Notes under the pieces: model-generated
Seen by the model: only the letters and a program-made list of their open reading frames with translations
Told to the model about the DNA's origin: nothing
Databases searched by the model: none
Part shown: in pieces, positions 32,426 through 41,360 of the stretch
How positions within the stretch are numbered: position 1 is the first letter of the stretch
Layout of the letters: each line of letters begins with the position of its first letter
Program-made: the position numbers and the translations under genes
NCBI GenBank assembly: GCA_951640165.1
Contig: OX621253.1
Location: forward strand, 25,701,469 to 25,765,468
Direction of reading: 5' to 3'
Source: Pseudoips prasinana
Taxonomy: Eukaryota > Arthropoda > Insecta > Lepidoptera > Nolidae
Length of the DNA stretch: 64,000 nucleotides

Positions 32426-32790
32426 TAGAGACAATGTCACACAAATCATCCTAGCCCCAAACTAAGCAAAGCTTGTAGTATGGGTACCAGGCAAGAGCAA
32501 ATATTTGTGTGATGAGCACGAATATTTGTTTCTGAGTCATGGATGTTTTCTATGTATTTAAGTATTTATCTATCTATATAAGTATGTATATCGTACATAT
32601 AAGTATTTATCTATCTATATAAGTATGTATATCGTACATACTTATATAGATAGATAAATACTTAAATACATAGAAAACATCCATGACTCAGAAACAAATA
32701 TTCGTGCTCATCACACAAATATTTGCTCTTACCGGGATTCGAACCCAGGACCACCAGCTTGGCTACGGTGACCGTCAAATATAATATAAT
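32426..32790 (-). repeat. Lepidopteran dispersed repeat with tRNA-like end and a perfect 96-bp inverted duplication
   Basis: The segment combines caatgtcacacaaatcatcc, ctaagcaaagcttg, ataaatacttaaatacatag, aacatccatgactcag and ccgggattcgaacccaggac, a set of strings repeated widely in Lepidoptera. On the minus strand tagccaagctgg (A-box consensus) and ggttcgaatcc (B-box consensus) occur only 8 bases apart. It is therefore tRNA-derived in part but not a tRNA gene. Bases 32493-32588 are the exact reverse complement of 32635-32730 (96 of 96), with a 46-base spacer that itself repeats part of the arm. Confidence 0.75.
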
Positions 32791-32873
32791 ATATATATAA
32801 ATATAATATATATTTACTCTATGCCAACGAATATGTTTATATTATTTGATATTTAAGTTCTTATGTTATGCCG

Positions 32874-33087
32874 GCCATACACGCTACGGTGCACCGGAGA
32901 GGTCTACCTGTGCAGGTAGACCGGAGCGTGTATGGCTTACATATGGGAATAGACCTGTGCAGTTTTTTTATCTGCGCAGGCAACCGGAGCAAAACTGAAA
33001 ATCAATTCTTTCTAAGACACCGTACGGTGTACCTGTGCGTGTGCTCCGGTTCCTGGAAAACAACTGACGCCGTCAGTTGTTTTCCAG
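32874..33087. repeat. Nested palindromes at a DNA-transposon end
   Basis: gccatacacgct (32874-32885) pairs with agcgtgtatggc (32925-32936). Inside this lies ggtctacctg-tg-caggtagacc (32901-32922). A further palindrome has 17-bp arms, 33053-33069 with 33071-33087, around a single base. Such structures are common at termini of DNA transposons that carry MADF genes. No matching far end was found. Confidence 0.7.
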
Positions 33088-33147
33088 TGTTTCTTTCGGA
33101 CGGTTGTCTCGTCACTCGCATCGTATTGCCACGAATGCCACGTAATA

Positions 33148-33531
33148 CAGCAATAGAAATGGCGCAACCAAATTCAACTAAAAAAGTCTTTGAAGATCTT
33201 ATCGAAATTTATAGAAGGCATCCATGTCTTTGGCAAATTAAAAACAAAGATTATCATAATCGAGACAAAAAAGAAGATGCTTATAAATTACTCATAGACA
33301 AATTGAGAGAAATTGAGCCAGATGCGAACAAAGTAGTAGTTGTGAGGAAGATCAATAATTTAAGAAGGAATGTTAGGAAGGAAAAGAAGATATATGACCA
33401 ATCTTTAAAGTCTGAGGCAACTGCTGATGATGTATACCGTATAAAACTGTGGTACTACGATTTGTTCAAGTTCGTTCATGATCAATGCACTCCAAGAGAA
33501 TCTTCATCCAACAATGACGAAAATAGTTGTG
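33148..33531 (+). CDS. MADF-domain protein of a DNA transposon, first exon
   Basis: From an ATG at about 33136-33162 the frame reads KKVFEDLIEIYRRHPCLWQI, KDYHNRDKKEDAYKLLIDKL and ...VVRKINNLRRNVRKEKKIYD, ending LWYYDLFKFVHDQ and SSNNDENSCE. This is a full MADF (Myb/SANT-like) domain of about 90 residues. A gt follows at 33532, and the reading after that loses sense, so an intron or truncation begins there. Earlier codons back to 32868 are open but cross the terminal palindromes and are unlikely to be coding. MADF proteins serve as the DNA-binding partner in PIF/Harbinger elements. No transposase is adjacent in the window. Confidence 0.65.
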
Positions 33532-33710
33532 AGGTATTTTTTTTATTTTTTTATTGGGACATGTCCCTCTCTCTTACCCACCACTGCAACTCCTGTAAGC
33601 CAGAATCAACAGTGGCACACAATGAAATGCCGACGATGGCCTCTTACTTATACAGGGTAACTCCAGGAGAGAGTTGGAAAATCTGGCTCTAACTTGCTTA
33701 AGTATGATAA

Positions 33711-34364
33711 GTGAGTGAATGGGGTAAAAGAAATCGCCTTACATTTGCTCCACATAAAACCTACCAACTCCTTCTTAAAGGTGAACTAAAATCTCCCCCG
33801 AGCGTATAACTGAATAATGTTTCTGTAAAACGCAATATATCAACGTGTTATTTGGGTTTAGTTTTAGAAAAGAATTTCTCGTTTATAGAACATATTAAAT
33901 CAGTCGGGGAAAAAGCTAAGCGGAACTTTTTTGCACTTACAAGGATATCGACGACATCCTGGGGCCAGTCTTTTAATACTCTTAAAATCATTTACGGGGC
34001 AACCTATCTTGGGTGTATATGCTACGGCTCGCCTGTGTGGGCTGATAGGGCCACAATCGGAGCTGCTCGCCGTAAATTACTACAAAGCCAGAGGTTGGCG
34101 TTGATATTTCTGTGTAAAGCCTATAGAACAGTGATCACAGAGGCCCTACCTGTCCTAGAGGGTGTACTTCCGACTGATCTTGAAGTTCAAAGACGAGTAG
34201 CAATGTATTATTTTACGCGCGAAAATTTAGAAAATGATTTCTTATCATCACGCGACCGTACGAAAATAACCTGTCTATTTATGCCAATAACTGACTTAAA
34301 TGATGAACTACTAAATGAATGGCAATGTAACTACTGTACGCTGAAAGCTACTGTACTAAATTAA
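33711..34364 (+). pseudogene. R1-clade LINE reverse transcriptase C-terminal fragment
   Basis: The frame reads VSEWGKRNRLTFAPHKTYQL, a stop near 33809, then CYLGLVLEKNFSFIEHIKSV, TSWGQSFNTLKIIYGATYLG, SPVWADR and LLQSQRLALIFLCKAYRTVI, ending with EALPVLEGVLPTDLEVQRRV. This is the thumb/connection region of R1-type elements, where ...QR..L..L.KAYRT.S..ALPVLAGV is a familiar block. Motifs A to C are absent, so the copy is 5'-truncated. The frame ends at 34362-34364. Confidence 0.75.
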
Positions 34365-34840
34365 CTGTACGCTAAAAGCGCGTAACACGATTAGAGTGCA
34401 ATACAATGATGAGTACAGAATACTGAGAAAGTTACCCCGTAGGTGTAGTGCGTCGAGTATGTTCGCCGAGGCCAGAATCCCCGATTACTACGCAAATATT
34501 AGGTCACGTGTCGCTTCGTTCTGGGATCGCGTCCGTACATCTCGGATTCTATACTGTACACGTTGTCTAGGTGTTTGGACAATCCTATTCTTAAAGCTTG
34601 GTCGTCCGTGCATCATGACATGAATAAAAACTGAATGTTGATGAATAGCACACGAATTTATTATTTAGTTTATATATATATTTATTTTTTTCATATCAGT
34701 ATGTTTTGTTAATTTATATTTTATTTTAATGTGTATTTTGATGCTTTCCATAATATTGTCATTATAGTTTTTATTTTAATAGATACTTTTACTATGGGTT
34801 TTGTCTGATGCCTGAAATAAATGAATTTATTATTATTAAT
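34365..34840 (+). pseudogene. Second LINE C-terminal fragment with 3' tail
   Basis: The frame reads NTIRVQYNDEYRILRKLPRR, CSASSMFAEARIPDYYANIR and SRVASFWDRV, followed by a frame change and a terminus like LDNPILKAWSSVHHDMNKN. The P-R-x-CSAS-x-MFAEAR block is typical of a different LINE group from the preceding R1-type fragment, so two unrelated ends are joined near 34360. A duplicated ctgtacgct[ga/aa]aaagc marks the joint. The 3' region ends near 34840 with gcctgaaataaatgaattta and a TTATTA-like tail. Confidence 0.55.
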
Positions 34841-34879
34841 TCAGCACGTAGTTGAAGTAAATCCTTTAATTGAAACCAC

Positions 34880-35065
34880 TTTTTTTATCTGATTCGTCAT
34901 ATTCACAATACCGAAATAAGTACATGTTCTTTTATCCTTGGGACTCCGTATCTCGTAGCGGCAACACATAGTTTCTCTCTTTTTCTTACTTCTTCGATAG
35001 CCTTGGCCATTTTTTCTTTTGTGTAAGCTTTTCTTGTTGCTATTTCTAGGTTGAAAATAAATTTA
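34880..35065 (-). pseudogene. Psq-type helix-turn-helix relic (pogo-like transposase N-terminus)
   Basis: The minus strand encodes RKAYTKEKMAKAIEEVRKRE, then LCVAATRYGVPRIKEHVL. This is the pattern of Psq/CENP-B N-terminal domains (Y-x-x-E-x-x-x-x-A-x-x-x-V ... AA-x-x-YGVP-R). Only this domain is present, with no catalytic region nearby on the same strand. Confidence 0.5.
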
Positions 35066-35619
35066 GTTGTATTAGAAATAGGTTGATCCTATTTCAGATA
35101 CCTAGTCCTTGACAGAATGTCCATTATTGGATGGACTAATAATTTATTACCGATTTCTAGAGAAACATGAAAATATTAAAAATAAGGAAGTTCACTTTAT
35201 GGACTTGAATAATATCCAGCTACGGACACCGTTAATTTTAGGGTTAGAATCACAATGACATTTTGGGTCATATTATTAAACGAATTTATTACTTTTGAAA
35301 AATCACTAAATAATATGAATTTCAACATCAACGATACACCTGGCACAACATAAGATATTAAGTGTACTTACATGCATCGCGATTCTTGTAATAAATTAAG
35401 ATTCCCGACACCGAATGACCCGCGTAACTAACAACCGTTATGGCCGCACATAAAATGAGTGTCGACCGTCAAAAACAGTTGGTATGACTGCTAAAATATT
35501 GGCAAAACTGATCGGTGTTGACATTTGAACAAAAATACTACGCGTTTAATTAATTCTTTATGGAATTTCAAAAAATGCCCATGGCAAAGTTTAATATAAG
35601 TTTCGTTCCACTAGGAAAA
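35066..35619. other. No gene seen
   Basis: AT-rich intergenic-like DNA. No recognisable ORF, repeat end or RNA gene. Confidence 0.3.
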
Positions 35620-35880
35620 TAAGAACATCCTTTGGAATGAAACTGTCTCTGGACGAAACCAAGAAGATATTATATCTACATTCAGATCCCTTTTAGTACA
35701 TAAACGTGACATAAAAAATATCGTCTTATGGGTTGATAACTGCGCGGCTCAAATAAAAAATTAGACATTCTTGTGTTTTCTAGTAGATATAATAAAAAGC
35801 CTAGTTTACTGCTGATTGTTCACAATTAAATATTTTGGGCCTGGGCATAGTTTCATATCAGCTACTCATTTTCACCACCA
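35620..35880 (+). pseudogene. Relic of an insect transposase-like protein with VDNCxAQ motif
   Basis: Readable pieces are LWNETVSGRNQEDIISTFRS, KNIVLWVDNCAAQ followed by a stop, and YFGPGHSFISA followed by THFHHQVELLLK. A family of insect proteins has VDNC(S/A)AQNKNW and Y-F-x-PGH-x-FMSAD-x-FHH in this order, as I recall. I think it is transposon-derived but cannot name the superfamily. Stops and a frame change near 35765-35810 show decay. Confidence 0.35.
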
Positions 35881-37468
35881 AGTCGAATTGTTATTAAAGA
35901 AGAAGAAAGTTCTTTAATGACTTCATAGGTTGTGTGAAAATGTCCAATTCCAGAAATAATTTTATTTACAAAAAAACATATATGTTGGTCAGAGCCTAAA
36001 GAGGGGCTTTTACAATTAAATACCATATTGTTTTCACAAAGCAATACAACAAACAAAAAAGCAAAAAAGTTTTTTTTGCTGTTTTCAATACTCTTTCTAG
36101 GGTAGGTGCTCCAGTAAATGAACGCTCCCCAGTGAATGAACAAAACGCTATTTTTTCTAATTAGCAAGAAATCAAAATATTTTTACCGAAGTCAGTATTT
36201 TTTTCGTGGTTGTAACTCTTTTTTTTTATTGTAGTGGCCACACTCATTTCTTATGTCACTGTTTGTTTTAAAAAGTTTGTTGAATAATAAATGTTGAAAG
36301 TTGGCAAAGTTAGTCTATCTGTGTATTTATTCAAACAAAAATTTTTGCCTCGGATAAATCGTAACTTTTTGATATCACATTGTAGCCATATTTGTAGAAT
36401 TAACTATAAGGTATTGAAAAGTAAAGCATAGTTATTCTATAGGTCAAATTGGTTCCATTGCTATTTTAGCCAGTTTTTAAATACGTAGTAATAATAATTA
36501 ACTTTATTTGTATTTATGGCTTGCAGCTATTCCGATGTTAGTAACTGAGTGAGGGTACAGTTTCAACATGTACATAGGTAGGTACGTCTTGAAACTGTGA
36601 ACTTTATAAACATTAATACGGGATAAATAGATATTCCGTATTAATGTGCGAATTCAAATGTCTAATACTATTAATTAAGTGATTGATAGTGTAAATATTC
36701 TATACGTCGCAAATTACTAAGCGTGTAACAAACCTTACTTTCTAATGTAAATAATCCTCTATTGATCTTTGATTTCATGTCCATAATATCTAATGATGAT
36801 GCCTTTGTATTTTTATTTTCGTTTTGTTTTGGAAATCAATTTATTATTATTATTATTTTAGCTGCCTTGATTATTTCGGGAAGATTAGAGTGAAACTAGA
36901 AGAACAGTAAAATCTTGGAATATATTTCAGATATTTTGGCCTACTAAAGTATACAAACATCGATATATATGTACTACGCACTAGATTTCGCGATCCGAAC
37001 ACTCGCTCTGTTCAACTGAACTGTACTGCAGTCCGTACACCTTACTTTAGTGCGACTTCGACGTTCATTGAGCTTGGGCGCGTACGGAGCGGCGCTAATA
37101 TTACGTTAAAGTACGATAATTCGAATAAAAGTGTGAACTTGGACGTAAATAACAATTGAGAAGGCCAGTAAGTAAAATCATTTGTTGTTCAAGTGAATAA
37201 ATATGTAATAATATCGTAATACCACAAGAGAAAAGATAAATGTTCATTTAAATGCTACGCCATGTACAATCATAGACTAAATCATGCAGATGTTCCATTA
37301 CAAAACCGGTTGTAGGTAAAAACATACGTCTGAACACGGACTTCACGTGGTGTTTTTAGAAAATGTTTTAATTTATTTTATAACCGGTTTGTTATTTTTG
37401 AATAATTATTTTACGTTCTATATTTTTAGTATATAATATAAACTAATGTTTGACAAATTTCAGAAAAT
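35881..37468. other. No gene; likely 5' part and flank of the P-type element
   Basis: AT-rich DNA with two cagt(a/g)aatgaac motifs near 36112 and 36131. A GC-richer segment at about 36960-37110 (cgcgatccgaacactcgctc ... gcgcgtacggagcggcgct) could be the promoter region of the P-type transposase. A tttcag acceptor at 37458-37463 just before the ATG suggests an upstream noncoding exon. Terminal inverted repeats were not identified. Confidence 0.35.
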
Positions 37469-40400
37469 ATGACGACGTGCGTATTTCGATACTGCAAAAA
37501 TACATCGAGAAATGTAAGCGAATCATCAGGTGTCAGTTTTCATCGGTAAGTTTGTCTTTATATTTACTGGGAAAAGTGTAAAAACATAATTTTTTGGTTA
37601 CAGTTTTTGGTAAACAATAATTAATTTTGGTGTTATTTCTATACTGTATGAGCAAAATGTAATATTTTTGGTTATAATTTCACTGGTATTAAAAATTTGG
37701 TGCACGTTTATTATTTTTGGTGATAAAAAAATTTTCTTGGTTCAATATTTTATTAAATCTGGTAGTTCAATACTAGCCATTTTTTCAATTCTTTACCTAC
37801 CTACTGGTACTTAAGTATTCACCTATATATTTCAGGTTTATTCACCCGGGTCATCCGAAAAGAGAAGAATGGATAAAAATTCTTCAGAAGGATAGGAGCG
37901 AAGACACGTGGCTTCCTACAAAATATTCGTTTGTCTGCTCTGCACACTTTCGAGATGGTGATATTTATACGACTAAAGCTGGAAAGCGTTTTCTTAAGAA
38001 GTCGGCTATTCCTTGTAGTAATCCTTCAGAATATACTGACAAAAATCCACTGTTTTCTCCAACATCTTTAGACAAAATGCAAATTTCTGACTCTGAATCA
38101 ATTTTTGATACACCCCGAAAAATTAAGTTGAAAAAAGATTTAAGGAAAGTATCTGCTGCAAAAAAGGTATTGTCACAAAAAATTATAAAATTACAACGGC
38201 AAAATAAGTATCTTCAGAAGAAAACAGGAACTTTAACTGAAATTCTTAAACAATTGAAAAGAAAATTCGGAATTAATAAAGAAATAGAGAATGAGTTGGT
38301 GAAAAAAGCTGAAGTAGTAGAGATGTATTCTAATACGTTACATAAGATAAGAAAATCTAGAAAAAAATTAAGTACTCTCCAAGCATACGAAAATTTGCTC
38401 TCACTTGCAATTACTATTCACCAGCTGCTTATAAATACGTCCGCCAATTTTTCCAAAATGCTTTACCCCATCCTCGGACTCTCAGCAAGTGGTATGGAAG
38501 TATTAACGCCGAACCAGGATTTACAGATGAATCTTTCAAAAGCTTAAAACTTAAATCTGATTCGACTTCCAAAACGGTTATTTGCTCTCTTGTTTTCGAT
38601 GAAATGGCATTGAGGAAGCAAAAACTGTTCAAGCACAAAAAGTTAGGATATGTAAATTTCGGAGACTGTCCTGTAGAAGGCCAAGAAGAAGAAGTAGCAA
38701 CGCAAGTGTTAGTATTTATGCTTGTTTCTATGTCAGAAAACTGGAAAATTCCTGTAGGCTACTTTTTAGCCGCAGGTATCAGTGCTGATACTAAGGCATC
38801 TTTAATAAGAATTTGTTTAAACAAATGCTCTGAGGTAGGAGTTCTTGTACCCAGTATCACTTTCGATGGGTGTCCGGCAAATTTTAAGGCTGTTGAAAAA
38901 CTAGGATGTGATTTTTCAGATATAGATAACCTTAAAACATATTTTATACATCCCTCTACTTCAGACAAAGTATACGTATTAGTTGACCCTTGCCATGTTA
39001 TAAAACTTATACGAAACACATTTGAGAACAAAAAACTTCTCTATGATGAAGATGACCAACTTATAAAATGGCATCTTCTTGTTAATTTGACCAAATTACA
39101 ACAAAGTGAAGGACTTAACTTTGCCAATAAGTTGTCTCCCCGGCATATTCACTTTCGCAATCAAGTGATGAAAGTAAAGCTAGCAACACAATTACTGAGC
39201 ATGAGTGTTGCGAACGCACTAATTCTTTGCGATAAGGAGTTGAAATCCTCTCAATTTCAGAACTCCGAAGGTACAGTGAAATTTATTACTACAATGAATA
39301 ATCTTTTTGATGTACTTAATTCTCAATCTTGCCATTTTTATGGATACAAAAGACCCCTTGATTGCAAAAACAGTGAAGAAATTTTCGCTTTTTTAGAGAA
39401 TGCCAAAAAATACATTAGCAGGCTGCAGTTCCATCTAAAACAAAGGCGAGAAATCCGAATGCCAAATCGGGAACCAAGAATACTATTACGCATTTCGAAG
39501 AAGCTGATAGTTGAATCGAAAAATAAGACTGGATTTGTTGGTGCACTAATATGCATAGAAAGTCTCAAAGGGTTATATTCGGCGTTGGTGGAAAAATCGG
39601 TGATTAAATATTTATCTACCTACAGACTAAGCCAAGATCACTTGGAGCTGTTTTTTGGTTGCATCCGGAGACACGGTGGGAATAATAATAACCCAAATGT
39701 TTTGCAATATCGAGCTGCATATAAAAAAGTGCTTAATCATCTAGAGCTGCGGTCATCTTTCACAGGGAATTGCATCCCACTGGATAACTTCACAATACTG
39801 AATTCTTCTTCTTCAGTGGATGTTATTAATGATACAGCTATAATGAACAGACACGACGAAGAAGAATTTCAGATACTTGAAAACGAAAGAACTATGGACT
39901 CTGACAGACTTGCGGAAACAAATTGTACAATTCTTGCTGATCGTTTAAATGCGGAACAATTAACAACTGCTAAAAAATTGATCGTGGGCTATATATCAGG
40001 CTATGTATCAAGAAAGTTGAATAAAGAACTTAAATGTGAAGAGTGCATTTCTTGCTTGGTTACGTCAGTTCGAACATGGCACCACAAATTGATTCAGCTA
40101 AAAGATATGGGAGGACTGTGCTATTCAACTGAAGAAGTTTACAAAATTTGCTTGAAAACAGAAACACTGATACTTCATTTGATAAAATACAAAGGACACG
40201 GTAAAAATTTGCCCAGGAAATTTAGCAACATAAATACAATTGTATCAAATACATTAAAACTGTTTCTGAACTCAGATATATTCAATCCACTATATTTACA
40301 CTCTTTACAACAGCCAGGTACACTAAATCACAGAACACATTTGATCAGAGCTGTGATTGAAAAATACGCCAAAATAAGATTACACCACGAAGCCAAAACA

Positions 40401-40469
40401 GATCCCGACATACATTTTTCAACAAAAAGACAGAAACTGACAAAACTTATCCTATTTGAAGGAAACTGA
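37469..40469 (+). pseudogene. P-element-like transposase with THAP domain; one frameshift in an A-run
   Basis: Exon 1 (37469-37545) begins MTTCVFRYCKNTS. A gtaagt donor and ttcag acceptor (37836) join it to exon 2, giving a complete C2CH THAP finger (C-x4-C at the start, then FVCSAHF). A Lys/Leu-rich coiled coil follows (about 38110-38300). At the A7 run 38361-38367 the frame shifts by one, and the other frame continues as KYSPSIRKFALTCNYYSPAA. From there to the stop at 40467-40469 it is fully open. P-type catalytic landmarks are present: VFDEMALRK, LVDPCHVIKLIRN, and DHLELFFGCIRRHGG. Apart from the single indel no lesion is seen over about 0.9 kb before and 2.1 kb after it. Terminal repeats were not found, so element limits are unknown. 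Confidence 0.85.
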
Positions 40470-41360
40470 GATATACATTGATTGCTAGCTTTTTTCAACC
40501 GCAAAGTTTGTCATTTAGCTATGGAAGCCTCACTGAGGTGCGAGTTTAATTAATTTGATTTTATTTTTAAACTATTGTAAACGTAATTGTGTATAAATAA
40601 ACGTTTAACAAATCATTGTCCTTTACTTTTCTACTTTACCATTTTTTTTATTTATTTATTTATCAGTTATAAATTTTGAAATAGAATATAATGAATTTAC
40701 TTTAATGAAATTTTGTAGGTACAAAAGCCGCATCGAGGTTGTATCTCTTCTGCGGTGTATAATCTATAAGGGCGTCATGTTGTTACACTACGTTGAACGA
40801 AACGCGGAAGCGCCATGAAATTCCCGGCGCTTACGACGTTTTGGTCGCGAGAAAACTGTACTCTGTAAGCGATCTAGCGCTGCATGTTTTAATAGTTTGG
40901 TTAGACGACGTAGCTAATATTTTAACGCTGCAGCGAACTTTAGTTTTAATTCTTTCCAAAATGGAGCAAGAATTTTGCTTACGATAGCTTCTCTATCCAT
41001 TTACCTCTATGTATACAAATTATTAACTCTAAGGGTAACATACATCTGCTGTAAAACATTTACATCAGCCAATCAGCGCAGACCGACATTACAAAGAAAC
41101 ACTGCGCTCGGCGCGCCCGTGATGTTCTCATATATAAACTCCACGCGCCTTCGCCAACTTAGTTGCTAGGCCGGTTAGAGCCCACGCTCACCCCTACTGT
41201 CCGGTGAAGCAGTAAAAGCCGAGAGGCTAACTGCACGCGTCACGTTAAAAAAAAAAAAAAAAAAAATCGCCAACTTAGTGTATTGATTGCATCGACGCCG
41301 GCATGTTGTCGTTCCTCGATTCATATGTAGGTCTTCCGAGCCCGTGGCGTCTACGCAGCG
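40470..41360. other. No gene; 3' flank of P-type element and GC-rich target of the hAT
   Basis: An aataaacg polyadenylation-like signal near 40597 fits the end of the transposase transcript. From about 40760 the sequence is GC-richer. It has a tatataaact TATA-like box near 41132 and two copies of tcgccaacttag(t) at about 41151 and 41268, the second after a run of about 20 A. This looks like part of another retroelement into which the hAT inserted, but no coding sequence identifies it. Confidence 0.3.

Noticed and set aside
32735..32765. tRNA gene suggested by A-box and B-box matches
   Set aside because: The two boxes are only 8 bases apart and no cloverleaf stems can be drawn; the segment is the tRNA-derived end of a dispersed repeat.
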